Positions 8,614-18,800 of a stretch of 64,000 bases of DNA are shown here, piece after piece. Each line of letters starts with the position of its first letter. Position 1 is the stretch's first letter. This stretch comes from JBCCCJ01 sp039029315 (GTDB taxonomy: Bacteria > Bacteroidota > Bacteroidia > J057): assembly GCA_039029315.1 (NCBI GenBank), contig JBCCGK010000020.1, forward strand, positions 62,001-126,000, written 5' to 3'. The notes beneath the pieces are model-generated. The model worked only from the letters and a program-made list of their open reading frames with translations. It had not been told where the DNA came from and ran no database searches. The translations under genes were made by a program, and so were the position numbers.

Positions 8614-9888
8614 ATGAAAACGATTACTCACCCAACTTCTCAACGCATTCACAAGGCCTGCTTTTTGTCTCTTTTGTCCTCCTCTCCTCTACTGGCAACA
8701 TGTCTGGGAGTTGCTTTCTTGCTGATTACACTAGGGCCTGTCCCCTTATCTGGTCAGACAAATTATCAGCAAAAGATTCAAGGAAAAGTATTGGCAGGGG
8801 ACACTGGTCAGCCACTCGCTTTTGCCCATATCAGTGTCGGAGGCAATGAAGTTGGAACCCTCTGCAATGAAACGGGACAATTTGTCCTCAAAATACCTTC
8901 ACGATTGCGGCAGGATTCTCTTCACATCACCTATTTGGGCTATTCTCCTCAAACCATTGCCATTGCTTCCCTGCAGGCCAAGCCGATCACCATTCGACTC
9001 AAGGTTCAGGATTTGACATTACAAACGATCGACATTCCTTCCATTGATCCAAGAGACACCGTCCGAAAAGCCTGGAGAAAAAGGGGCAAGAACTATGAGA
9101 CACGTGCTACGCTCTTGCGCGGCTTTTATCGGGAAGAAATGGAGGATGAAGGACTGAATATTCAATTTCTGTTTGCAGAAGGGGTATTGGAACTCTTCAA
9201 ATCGCCCTATCATCTGAATTCCAGTATGCGAATGCGAGACCGAGTCCGTGTTTTGAAAGGGAGACAAAAGAATCTTCCCAATGCCTATGAAGTAAAGGGG
9301 CGGGAATACCTGCTTCCGCAAATCACCCAGGGACCTCATTTGGGATTGTTGCTGGATATCGTAAAAGAGGAAAAATCTTTCGTCCGCAGGAGTAATCAGA
9401 GCAGTTACCTATACGAATTCATAGAAGTACAATACCTCGACAACCGTTTGACGTATGTATTCTCTTTCTTTCCCAAAAATCCTTCTAACTCCTATGCGCA
9501 TTTCCAGGGAAAATTCTTTGTGGATATCGAATCCCTGGCCTTTGTCCGAGCAGAATATGAACTGACTGAAGCAGGTATTCAATTGTATAATAAGACCGCT
9601 GACAAATTACTCCTGGATAAGAGAACCTTCGAAATCAACTATATGCAATATCAGGAGAGATGGTATGTGAGGGATGCACGTGTGATCAATCAATTTTATT
9701 ATCCAGAAATTGATCGTCCCCTCTCCTCTATCCACACCTTCCTCACAACAGATATCATCAATGAACGGGTATCAGATTTTCCTACTGGAGAAGAACTCCA
9801 TCTCGAAGAAGCCTTCGTAGAAGAGGTCGAGATCCTGGATGAACAATTCTGGGAAGATTACAATGTGGTACCCGTTGATCGTCAATAG
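8614..9888 (+). CDS. Carboxypeptidase-regulatory-like domain protein, exported
   Basis: A 424 aa protein with a long hydrophobic N-terminal signal (ending near PLSGQTNYQQ), then a carboxypeptidase-D-regulatory-like beta-sandwich at about residues 55-130 (KIQGKVLAGDTGQPLAFAHI, TYLGYSPQTI). The remaining ~290 residues are beta-rich (GFYREEMEDEG, AHFQGKFFVDIESLAF), in the style of the DUF5686-like outer-membrane or periplasmic proteins of Bacteroidota. No enzyme motif is seen. It is likely anchored to or folded near the outer membrane. It begins just after MITE copy A, so its promoter may lie in or be disrupted by the element. Confidence 0.75.
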   Translation: MKTITHPTSQRIHKACFLSLLSSSPLLATCLGVAFLLITLGPVPLSGQTNYQQKIQGKVLAGDTGQPLAFAHISVGGNEVGTLCNETGQFVLKIPSRLRQDSLHITYLGYSPQTIAIASLQAKPITIRLKVQDLTLQTIDIPSIDPRDTVRKAWRKRGKNYETRATLLRGFYREEMEDEGLNIQFLFAEGVLELFKSPYHLNSSMRMRDRVRVLKGRQKNLPNAYEVKGREYLLPQITQGPHLGLLLDIVKEEKSFVRRSNQSSYLYEFIEVQYLDNRLTYVFSFFPKNPSNSYAHFQGKFFVDIESLAFVRAEYELTEAGIQLYNKTADKLLLDKRTFEINYMQYQERWYVRDARVINQFYYPEIDRPLSSIHTFLTTDIINERVSDFPTGEELHLEEAFVEEVEILDEQFWEDYNVVPVDRQ

Positions 9889-10113
9889 GGAATGGAGACA
9901 AAATAAATCATCTATTGAATTGTGCTTTTGCTCTGACTCTGCCTTGCTCAACCCTCACTTAGCTACACTAAATTCGGGTTTCGCGCCTTGATCCAGAACA
10001 AAATCACTGCTTCATTTTTTGATGATTTATGTCATCACCCTTCCTAGAGAATTGGGAAAATGTAGATTCCCCAGGCAACTAACTGAGAGATTCCCTGCAT
10101 GTTCTCCCAATGC

Positions 10114-11490
10114 TTAGTCCATTCTTCTTTGCCAGGGAACCTGACCTGCTTTTTGCAAGTGTTTCATCAGGAGGCCATTCAACTCTTTGAACTTGTCAGG
10201 TTTATCTTCTATCAAATCATGTTCCTCCAAGGGGTCCTGTGCGAGATTGTAGAGTTCGCGTGGACCAAAGGGATCGTTCTGCAGCAATTTCCAGTCTCCC
10301 AGACGCACTGCCTGAATTGTTTTCCCGCCATATCTCGTACCACCTTCTCGCCTAGAAAAAAATACTGGTCGATCTTCCGTTGATTGAGAGTTTCCCATCA
10401 GAGTGGGGGAGAAATCCATGCCCTCTATTTCGTGCTGGAAATCGATTCCAGCAATGGACAGAAGGGTTGGATAAATGTCCATGCTTAGTAAGCGCGTTTC
10501 GCTGACACTGCCAGCCTTGATCTTATTGGGCCAGGAGACACAAGTAGGCACCTTCAAGCCGCCTTCATAGACACTTTGCTTGCCATCACGCAAGGGACCA
10601 TTGTTGGCTTCATCCCGCAACAGGCCACCATTATCACTAGAGAACACCACCACTGTATTGTTCAGCTGGTCTGTGCGCTTGAGCGCCTCCATGACCTGAC
10701 CGATGCCATCATCCAGATGCTCAATAAATGCAACAAGTTTGGCGCGTTTTTCGGATAGGTCAGGTTCTCGTGCCTGAACCTTTGCCAACCAATCTGCTTT
10801 GGGTTGTACGGGGAAGTGAGGAGCATTGTAGGCCAGGTAGAGAAAAAATGGTTGATCTGTATTCTTTTGCTGCTCAATATATTCAACCGCCCAATCTGTA
10901 AAAATATCTGTTGCATGTCCTGGTGGATCTATGATCTCCTGATTTCGGCGCATATAGTTGATGTCATGTCTCCGTTTTGCAACATAGTCATCCATCATAT
11001 CTCCCAACCATCCATGAAAGAAGTCAAATCCTCGCTCATTAGGGGTATTGGGGGATTCCAGTCCCAAATGCCATTTTCCGACAAGAGCGGTATGATAGCC
11101 ACTGGATTGGAGGATTTCAGGTAATAAAATGGCTGTCGTATCCATGAAACCCCAATTGTTCTGTGCATGTGTCCGAATCACCCCCGGCACGCCAACATAT
11201 TCCTGATATCGACCGCTTAACAGGGCAGCCCTGGTCGGAGAACAAACAGGACAATTGGCATAAAACTGATTGAATCGCATCCCAGAAGCGACCAATGCGT
11301 CCGTATAAGGTGTCTGGAGATCAGGCGCACCGAAACATCCCACATCGGCATAGCCTTGATCGTCAGTCAGGATAACAAGGAAGTTCGGCACTTCCTGTTT
11401 GCTCAATGTCTTCGTTGGCTCAGGTCGAGAAGAAGGGGTACAGGCCATTGCCCCTATGAGGAATAGCAAATATACAGGGGAAGATTTCAT
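10114..11490 (-). CDS. Type I sulfatase lipoprotein
   Basis: A 458 aa protein from the ATG at 11490 (MKSSPVYLLFLIGAMACTPSS), which gives a lipoprotein signal with its Cys at residue 17. The frame is open 52 codons further up, but that part lacks export features. The sulfatase core is clear: TDDQGYADVG with metal-binding Asp pair at 43-44, CSPTR at 83-87 whose Cys must be converted to formylglycine, GKWHLG, and SSDNGG late in the protein. It would remove sulfate esters from a polysaccharide or other sulfated compound at the cell surface or periplasm. It is monocistronic and not within a glycan-utilisation cluster. A true formylglycine-generating enzyme is not visible in the window. Confidence 0.95.
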   Translation of the reverse strand: MKSSPVYLLFLIGAMACTPSSRPEPTKTLSKQEVPNFLVILTDDQGYADVGCFGAPDLQTPYTDALVASGMRFNQFYANCPVCSPTRAALLSGRYQEYVGVPGVIRTHAQNNWGFMDTTAILLPEILQSSGYHTALVGKWHLGLESPNTPNERGFDFFHGWLGDMMDDYVAKRRHDINYMRRNQEIIDPPGHATDIFTDWAVEYIEQQKNTDQPFFLYLAYNAPHFPVQPKADWLAKVQAREPDLSEKRAKLVAFIEHLDDGIGQVMEALKRTDQLNNTVVVFSSDNGGLLRDEANNGPLRDGKQSVYEGGLKVPTCVSWPNKIKAGSVSETRLLSMDIYPTLLSIAGIDFQHEIEGMDFSPTLMGNSQSTEDRPVFFSRREGGTRYGGKTIQAVRLGDWKLLQNDPFGPRELYNLAQDPLEEHDLIEDKPDKFKELNGLLMKHLQKAGQVPWQRRMD

Positions 11491-11573
11491 AGGACAGTTT
11501 GGAATAGATTCTCTGCAATATAGGAGTTGAAAGAACATTTCCGAATCCCCACAGGAATCTATGGTGGGCAATC

Positions 11574-12026
11574 CTATGAGAATGTCTGGATCATCCTGCC
11601 GTGAAGATGGGTACAAATCTCTTGAATTCGGGACGGAGCGACCCATTCTTCTGTTGGAGCCTTCAGATAATGAAATACTTTGCCCCCCTTATACGCCTCC
11701 TCAAACTCTTCATGCTTGGGAACGACATGAAAATGTATATGCTTGAATCCTGGAGCTTCTGCAAAACACATGACATACTCTCGCTCAGATCGGAACAACT
11801 GATGGATGGCCTGAAGGACATGGTATTGCACGCGTGCCAGATCCAGTTGCTCTTCCAAAGAGAGTTCATGCAGACGCTCACAGTGTCGTTTGAGAACAAT
11901 GACCAACCAGCCTTCCAAAGAGGTCGGATAGGCATGTTCTACATACCAATAAGAGGATTCGAAAATTTGTTGACCGGGACTGATCCGCTTCATTCCCAGG
12001 TTTGATTGACAGCTTAAACATTCCAT
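11574..12026 (-). CDS. HIT-family hydrolase
   Basis: A 150 aa cytosolic protein of the histidine-triad superfamily. The catalytic triad motif is HIHFHVVP at residues 96-103. The N-terminus has MECLSCQ with paired Cys that could bind zinc, as in many HIT proteins. Family members hydrolyse nucleotide phosphoramidates or dinucleoside polyphosphates; the exact substrate is unknown. The gene ends about 80 bases before the sulfatase start on the same strand and may be co-transcribed with it. Confidence 0.88.
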   Translation of the reverse strand: MECLSCQSNLGMKRISPGQQIFESSYWYVEHAYPTSLEGWLVIVLKRHCERLHELSLEEQLDLARVQYHVLQAIHQLFRSEREYVMCFAEAPGFKHIHFHVVPKHEEFEEAYKGGKVFHYLKAPTEEWVAPSRIQEICTHLHGRMIQTFS

Positions 12027-12239
12027 GGTTGATGTTTCTTCATTGATTCTCTCCTACTATACGCCAAATTGTCTCAAATGATGGTCAATATGTTTGTATT
12101 GGCCAATGGCCCACTAACTGAGCGCAAATTGTCCAAGCAGGGGGTGTATAGCTGAGAGACTGTTTATGTACGGGTTTCCAAAATATTTTTTATCTTTCTC
12201 AAGCTTACTTTTGATTGAACAATAAAACCCGTATTGACT

Positions 12240-13325
12240 ATGAAAAACACAATCTTACTTCTCATTTTATTAGGCCAGGCTTCTATCCTTTCCTTTGCAC
12301 AGGGAGATTTCAGACCTGGATACCTGATCATGCTGAATGGAGACACCCTCCATGGAAAAATCGATTACAAAGCCCCACTCCTCTTGCATGAATTCTGTCT
12401 GTTCAAATCCGCATCTTCATCAGAGAGCAGGAAATATTGGCCAAATCAGATCCTGGGCTATCGATTCCAAGATGACAAATTCTTTGTGGCCAAAGAATTT
12501 AAAGGCGAGAAGTCCTTTTTTGAATACTTGATCAAGGGCAAGATCAATATGTATTATCTTCATTCTGAAACTGGAGGAACATATTTTCTAGACAAAGAGG
12601 ATGTCGATCTACAAGAGATTCCCTATAGCGAAAATATCCTCTCCAGGGACGGTTCATACTATCTCAAAAAATCAACAGAGCATTTTGGTTTCCTCCATTA
12701 CAATATGCAGGATGATCCCACGATACAGCCCAAAATCTACCAAATCGACAAGCCTTCTCATAAAAACCTAATCCGCCTGGCCAAAACCTATCACAACAAT
12801 GTATGTGATGACGAAGAATGTATCATTTATGAAAAAGCCGATGCAACCATTTCCATTCAAGTTGAACCAGTTGTAGGATTTGGGAAAGTTTCCCTACAGA
12901 CTGAATCCATCAATATAGATGGAGGATCATTTTTTGAGGCTGGTGGGTATGTACATTTTCGCTACAACAAAAATGAAAGATTGTCAATCAAGCTGGGACT
13001 GACGCGCCAATTCTCAAACCAGGAGGATAGATCCTGGTTCAAGGCTCCCTTTCATGTGAATTACACCATTCCTTATCGGAGAATTCAACCTTCTGCGAGT
13101 ATTGGGATCAATTTTTATCCAAATGGCCTAAATGACCGATTGCTTGGACTCAGTCATACCAATTATCTAGGATTGGGCGTGAATACACGAATCAGCCAAA
13201 AAACCTGGATACATGTGCAGGGCAATCTCGATCTCCTCCCCGTTTCATACAAGTTCCACAATCAGGACACTCCCATTCGGCCAGTGTCTCGCTCAGTCAA
13301 TATTGGCTTATTTATACAATTGTAG
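12240..13325 (+). CDS. Exported protein, probably outer membrane, unknown function
   Basis: A 361 aa protein from ATG 12240 (MKNTILLLILLGQAS) with a signal peptide ending near SFAQ; an in-frame ATG lies two codons earlier. The first half is a beta-rich globular region opening with FRPGYLIMLNGDTLHGKI, common in Bacteroidota exported proteins. The second half (from about residue 215) has alternating beta strands and ends in VNIGLFIQL with a terminal hydrophobic residue, typical of a small outer-membrane barrel. Upstream is a 9-bp inverted repeat (TACGGGTTT at 12169-12177, AAACCCGTA at 12225-12233) straddling the leader. I do not recognise a named family. Confidence 0.7.
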   Translation: MKNTILLLILLGQASILSFAQGDFRPGYLIMLNGDTLHGKIDYKAPLLLHEFCLFKSASSSESRKYWPNQILGYRFQDDKFFVAKEFKGEKSFFEYLIKGKINMYYLHSETGGTYFLDKEDVDLQEIPYSENILSRDGSYYLKKSTEHFGFLHYNMQDDPTIQPKIYQIDKPSHKNLIRLAKTYHNNVCDDEECIIYEKADATISIQVEPVVGFGKVSLQTESINIDGGSFFEAGGYVHFRYNKNERLSIKLGLTRQFSNQEDRSWFKAPFHVNYTIPYRRIQPSASIGINFYPNGLNDRLLGLSHTNYLGLGVNTRISQKTWIHVQGNLDLLPVSYKFHNQDTPIRPVSRSVNIGLFIQL

Positions 13326-13331
13326 ACCTCT

Positions 13332-13604
13332 TCAGGATTCATACGTATCCATAAAAGGTTCACAAATAGCCCAGGCTTCCTGAATGTCTCTGGATGCCGC
13401 GGCCATATTTTCTGAAGCTTGTTGCAAGCGATGTGCGAGTTTTGTCCTGTTTCTTCCAGCATCAGCGAGCGCGTCTTGCTGAAGTTTGGCTGACAACAAT
13501 TCCAAAAATTCAGCCAGGGAATCATATCTCAAATCTCCCAGTTCAGTTGCGAGGTCAGGGAGGGTTCCCGGATAGTTGTTGAGGTGTTTAGCGTGGATTT
13601 TCAT
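13332..13604 (-). CDS. Small helical protein, unknown
   Basis: A 90 aa hydrophilic protein (MKIHAKHLNNYPGTLPDLATELGDLRYDSL) predicted to be mostly helical, with no signal peptide. It lies 95 bases after the polyprenyl-synthase-like gene on the same strand, so it may be third in that operon. It ends only 6 bases from the convergent gene at 13325. The codon pattern looks coding, but no family is recognised. Confidence 0.55.
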   Translation of the reverse strand: MKIHAKHLNNYPGTLPDLATELGDLRYDSLAEFLELLSAKLQQDALADAGRNRTKLAHRLQQASENMAAASRDIQEAWAICEPFMDTYES

Positions 13605-13699
13605 GAGGATTTATAAGGAATAGAACATGCGAGAAACAACCACCAAAACACACTGCTTCCCATCATTCTCCAAGGATATAGATATTGCCAAGACACAGA

Positions 13700-14677
13700 T
13701 TAGGGCAACAAGTCATCCTTTGGAGGAAGGTGGGAAAAAATTTGTTTAATGTAATCGGACAAAAAACGAATTCCATCATTGACATATGGAAGCTTCCGTA
13801 GACAATTCAAGGCCTTCTCCCCTTCTTGATAGACTGTCCAAACAACAAAATTCTGCGCATTGATCAAGTCCAACAGCTCCCTGATTTGCTGTTCATTCTT
13901 GATGATTGCTGCCGGATTTGCTGCGAGTTGGCCGATGTCCTCCTGATGGTCAGATGGGTGATTGAGTCCAAAAACAAGTGGGTACGTATACTTGCCCATT
14001 CCAAGGTCTCCGACACCATTCGCCTCCCAGATCCCCTGGTAATCGTCCAACAATTGTAGCAGAATTCCCAGATGATACCCAAATTGCCGGAGTGCTTGAA
14101 TAATCTGTGGGGAGTCAGACCCACATTGCGCACCAGCTCTACATCCCCATTCGAAGATCCGCGCATTCTTTTTTTCGATTTTCTTCCAATACGCATCAAA
14201 ATCAGGAGTTCGCTTGACAAGATCTTCTTCCTGGCCTTCAAGAAGCGTTTGGCAATCATCAAGAAACTGTTGGACCAACTGGGAATTGCTGGATAGGTGG
14301 GCATCGGGAGAATGCTGCAGCAATTTCAGACAATGCACACAAAGCAGGAAGGCATAGTTGGTCGCTTCAGGAAGGCCTATTCGTGCCCAGAGAGCTGTCG
14401 GACGATCCTGGTCTTGCAGATCATCCAATATTCGGATCCCTAATTGGAACACCTGCCAGCTAGCTGCAAGACTGATGGATTGATTCGCCCTCCCTCCTGC
14501 TGCGATACAAGCGGCCATCGGAAGGAGGTTCAATAAGGTTGGGCTGGTATCCAGATGTGGCTTGAGAACCCGTTCATGGTAGATAGAATCAGGGCTATGA
14601 AGAAAAATATAGGCATGAATGGCCGGAAATAACTCATATAGCCTTTCTTCAAAGGCAGGATTACGCATTGCAGCCAT
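13700..14677 (-). CDS. Polyprenyl synthase-like enzyme (trans-isoprenyl diphosphate synthase fold)
   Basis: A 325 aa protein of the all-helical isoprenoid synthase fold. The first Asp-rich motif DDLQD is at residues 85-89. The second site reads DDYQG at 211-215, so it lacks the last Asp of DDxxD. It is followed by DLGMGKYTYPL at 224-234, a typical Lys-containing element after the second motif. Housekeeping prenyl synthases usually keep both complete motifs, so this is a divergent member, like ComQ-type or specialised synthases. Its partner gene ends 18 bases upstream and encodes an unrecognised non-enzymatic protein. Product chain length and whether the acceptor is a small molecule or a peptide are unknown. 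Confidence 0.8.
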   Translation of the reverse strand: MAAMRNPAFEERLYELFPAIHAYIFLHSPDSIYHERVLKPHLDTSPTLLNLLPMAACIAAGGRANQSISLAASWQVFQLGIRILDDLQDQDRPTALWARIGLPEATNYAFLLCVHCLKLLQHSPDAHLSSNSQLVQQFLDDCQTLLEGQEEDLVKRTPDFDAYWKKIEKKNARIFEWGCRAGAQCGSDSPQIIQALRQFGYHLGILLQLLDDYQGIWEANGVGDLGMGKYTYPLVFGLNHPSDHQEDIGQLAANPAAIIKNEQQIRELLDLINAQNFVVWTVYQEGEKALNCLRKLPYVNDGIRFLSDYIKQIFSHLPPKDDLLP

Positions 14678-14695
14678 AGGAAGATCTCTTATCCA

Positions 14696-15367
14696 TTACA
14701 TATTATCGATGACATTGTGCCAAAATCTGCGTTCTTCCTGATTGAGATCATTTTCTGAGTGAATAAGCAGATAGTGGACTTGATCACGAATCAATCTTCT
14801 TTCCACCGCATGCAATCCTTGCATCCCTTCAGCTTGCCCTGATACATCATGCGAGCGAGAGGCAAGTGTCTCTAGCGGCGTGCTTGTACCCAAACTGATG
14901 ATCGTTCCAGCTACGATCGCCCACCGAGCCAAACTCATGGACTGACTGGTGTCCCTGATTCGATCCATTGTATCTCTAGATAGGGGACCGAAGTAACTGG
15001 GATATTGATCTTCAGGATCTGGTGCCCTCCCCATCATTTGGATGGTAAACAATGACTGCGATGAAATTGCTGGCATGGTCTGATCTGACTTTCGCTGGAT
15101 CTGTTGATCAGTCTGCGCGGAGGATTGAGATAATTCTTGCTGATAATCGGTGAGATAATCTGGAACAGGTTGCTTGATGTCTCCGGAGTCAGTCCGGGAA
15201 GACTGACTTTGCGAGAGACCGGCTGGTCGTATTCCACTAGATCTCAATTGAAGAATAGGCGGATGGAGAGATGCTCTTTCCCGAACATTGGACTCAATGT
15301 CAGCCTCGCTTTCAAATGAATTGGCTTTGGATTTGGCTTGTTTGGCTTGTTCTGAATTTGTTTGCAT
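14696..15367 (-). CDS. Unrecognised protein in operon with polyprenyl-synthase-like gene
   Basis: A 223 aa protein from the ATG at 15367 (MQTNSEQAKQAKSKANSFES); an in-frame ATG at 15421 would give 241 aa. The N-terminal ~100 residues are Ser/Gln-rich and probably disordered. A hydrophobic stretch follows (ARWAIVAGTIISLGT), then an acidic helical end (LNQEERRFWHNVIDNM). The opening, with its EADI segment and LHPPILQLRS, faintly recalls leaders of proteins near contractile injection systems in Bacteroidota, but I would not rely on that. The gene is 18 bases upstream of the synthase and probably encodes its partner or substrate. Confidence 0.5.
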   Translation of the reverse strand: MQTNSEQAKQAKSKANSFESEADIESNVRERASLHPPILQLRSSGIRPAGLSQSQSSRTDSGDIKQPVPDYLTDYQQELSQSSAQTDQQIQRKSDQTMPAISSQSLFTIQMMGRAPDPEDQYPSYFGPLSRDTMDRIRDTSQSMSLARWAIVAGTIISLGTSTPLETLASRSHDVSGQAEGMQGLHAVERRLIRDQVHYLLIHSENDLNQEERRFWHNVIDNM

Positions 15368-15817
15368 GCAATCAGTAAGCTTGAAAATTGGTGCATTTGG
15401 TGGAGGTGGAAAGCGAAACAATTAAGAAACTCTCTTGATTTTGGATTTTGTCTGAAGAAGGCAGGATTTTTGGGTTCTGAGAAGGAATTTTTTTGAGGAA
15501 TACCATGGTATTTCGAGAAAAAATGACGCACTCAGGTTCCAAAAAGCTAAATTTCCTTAGGGAAAAGAGAAATCAAGACAATTTCTAAATATACACAAAA
15601 AGTGATTATTTCAACAAGTCCGACTCTATCAATAAACCCAGATCAGAGGTTGTCTGTATATGTGATGCAGGGACTGCACCCATTCAATCACATTCAAACA
15701 CCCTCTGGATATGCCAGCAAACAATGTCCATATCAGGCCTATCCCCCTGCCTGATCCACTCATGTTGCTGTGTTCCTTATGCACATTTGGCAAGGCGGCA
15801 AATCCTTCTATTCCTTA
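15368..15817. other. Gene-free stretch
   Basis: About 450 bases upstream of the synthase operon and downstream of the large cytochrome gene. It should contain the operon promoter. I see no RNA, repeat or credible small gene in it. Confidence 0.4.
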
Positions 15818-18800
15818 TCACTCATGCGGATGTGCCTTGAGCAATTCTTCCGGGGAATAAAATCCTTTTTTATCCTTGATTGCTGCCCGAACGGCTTTGA
15901 CCTGACCGGCATTGATGACAGAAGACTTGTTGCCAAAAGAATTCCGCACATACGTCAGGACATCTGCCAGTTCCTGATCATTGAGCAGGCCTTCATAGGG
16001 TGTCATGGGAACCTGACCGGGATACTCCTTGTCCAGCACCATGATCGGCCCCATCAAGCCTTTGAGCGCTATTTTGATGAGTCGCTCTTCATTTTCCACG
16101 ACCCACTTGGTTCCGGCAAGGGGAGGGAAGCCCGAGGCTTTCAGTCCTTTTCCATCTTCCTGATGACAAGTCGCACAATAGCCATCTCGCTCGTAGATCT
16201 TCAATCCTCTAAAGTAACTTTTGCGTTCTTCTACATCGATCAAGTGCACCCTGGGTTGTTCTTTAGGAGCGTTCTCTACGCTATGTCCATTCAAGTGGGC
16301 CAAAGCCGTCTTGTGGGCGGGTTCCATCCATTCATCCAGCGGATGTTTGGCAGCCGCTTCTACGACTGGCAGGCCCTCTTCAGGCGAAAGCCATGAAGCA
16401 GCCACATATGCTTCCATTCTTACCCGACCGTGGGGATCATTGGCGGCTTCTTTCAGGAGAGCTGGCTGATCCTTGATCTGATGGCCAGTATACCGAAGGA
16501 CTTTGACTGCGGCTGTTCGTGCTCGAAAATCTTTGGCCGTCAACAGTTTGCGGACCAGAGATTCATCCACTTGATTCATTCCCCAACTCACCCACATCGC
16601 CTCCGTCAACTGGTGTTCATATCTCGGATCATTTTCATCCAGTTGATCTACCCAGGAGGTGATTGCTGCCAATACCTGATCCGTATCATGCTCTCGCAAC
16701 TCTCTGCGGCTGCGATATCGGGCCCGATACTCCGGCAGTTTCAAATTGTCAAGTAATTCTTCTATGCTGGCTCCATCGACCTTGGGAGGACTTACCAATG
16801 GTCGGGAAGGATAGGTAATTCTGTATACCCGTCCATGCGAATGGTCCCTATAGGGGTCTCGGGCATTGTGCTGCATATGGCCAATGAGCACATTGTGCCA
16901 GTCAATCATATACAAGGAACCGTCGGGGGCAAACTCCATATCTACAGGTCGGAAGTTCCGATCATCTCCCACCACCAAGTCCTGCCGATGCGTCAGTTGA
17001 TATCCTGTTCCATCATCCTCCACTTTGTGTTGCTTGGTTCCCAAAAATCCAATGGTATTGTTGATCAACAGATCGCCTTGGACCTCATCCGGGAAGTGCC
17101 TGCTATGAATGAACTCGACGCCAGAGGTTGGCCGCACTTTGTGGTCAGGCTCGATGAGATCAAAGTTCTTATGTGTCGCCACCCCATATCTAGGGTTGAC
17201 GGAACCGGGCATCATCCATCGGAATGCAGGACCTGAAGTTTCTGCGAAGAAATTTTGTCCCCATTCGTCGAAAGCAATTCCCCAAGGATTGGGAATCGCC
17301 AGTTGAGCGACTCGCTCCAAATGTCGTCGCTGAGGGTTGTATCTGAAGAATCCTCCATTGGTGCCGCGGACAGGTCCATAAGAGGTCTCCACATTCGTAT
17401 GCAAAAAGACCCCTTCTCCCATCAGAAAGGCTCCTGAAGGATCGGCACAGAAAGCACTGATGACATGATGGGTGTCATGATCATCAAAACCGCTCAGGAT
17501 GATTTCTTTTTTATCTGCTTTATCATCTCCATCTGTATCACTCAGGAGGACAAGATTGGTTCCCTGTGAGACATAAACACCTTCCGGAGCAAATTCGATT
17601 CCGACAGGCAAGTGCAGGCCTTCTGCAAAGGTCGTCTGCTTATCTGCTTTGCCATCTCCATCTGTATCTTCCAGGATGATCAGTTTGTCATTGGGTTTCG
17701 CATCTCCTGGTCGATAGTGTGGATAGGTAGGCATAGTGGCCACCCACAATCGTCCTTTGTTGTCAAAGGAGAGTTGCATGGGATTGGCCAAATCATCGAA
17801 TTCTCGTTCAGAGGCAAACAATTCAATTTTGTAGCCAGGTGCCACAGTCAGTTTGTCCAACGCATCTTCCCCATAGAGGTATTCAGGATTGCCATTCTTT
17901 TTGTTGCTGGTCGAGAAATTCGTTTTGACGGCTGGTAGGCTAGATGTCTGCGCATCTGCTGCCATGAGGTCCATCTGTTCTCCCTGATTGGCTGTCCAAA
18001 TGGCCTGATCGCGAATGGCTGTCATCTCACGAATCTTCTTGAGTTCGGCGGGATAGTTGTCCGGCCCAAAGGGATCATAGCGACGCCCAAAAACATGCAC
18101 CCCATTCGGGATTTTGAAATCATTGTGCCAGAACCAGTTTTTTTCCTGAACAGCAGCATGGATCTCCTTCTGGTGTTTCTGTGCTTGTCGAGAGCTTTTG
18201 CCGAAGATTCCGTCAGCAAGGGCCAGGGCTAGTTTTTGGTAGCCAGCATCTGTCAACTGAGAGCCATCGATGGTCAAAGGCTCGGCGGAAGATTGAAACC
18301 ATTTTTTGCTGGGAGAAAAGAGGTCTACGACATGTACCTGATGTTTGGCAGCGACCTCTTTGATCGCCTCAGTATAGAGAAGAAGGTTTTCATTTTCTTT
18401 TTGGCCATTCGGCACATCCATTCTGTCAGACAAGTCCTCAAAAGCAATGGGGGAGACAAGGGCAAGGGTCGGGGCCGATGTTCCATTATAGGTCTGCTGA
18501 GCGGTATGTTGGATAAATGCTTCAAGTTCTCCTTTGAAATTGTCCAGTCCATCCAGGCCCTGAAAGGATTCATTATACCCAAAAAAGCCAATGATCATAT
18601 CTGCTTCCAGTCGCGTCAACCATTGATCAGGGGTCTCAAAATGCCCCTGACTTCCAGAATTCTTGGCCAATTCTGACTGGAATGTCTCTGCGCCTGGGAA
18701 AGCCCAGGGGCTGATTCGTCCTGAATGAGGACGAAATCCTGGCGTATTGCCGCCATCACACATATTTCGAATGAAGAGCATGCTGTCAGGATAGCGAACA

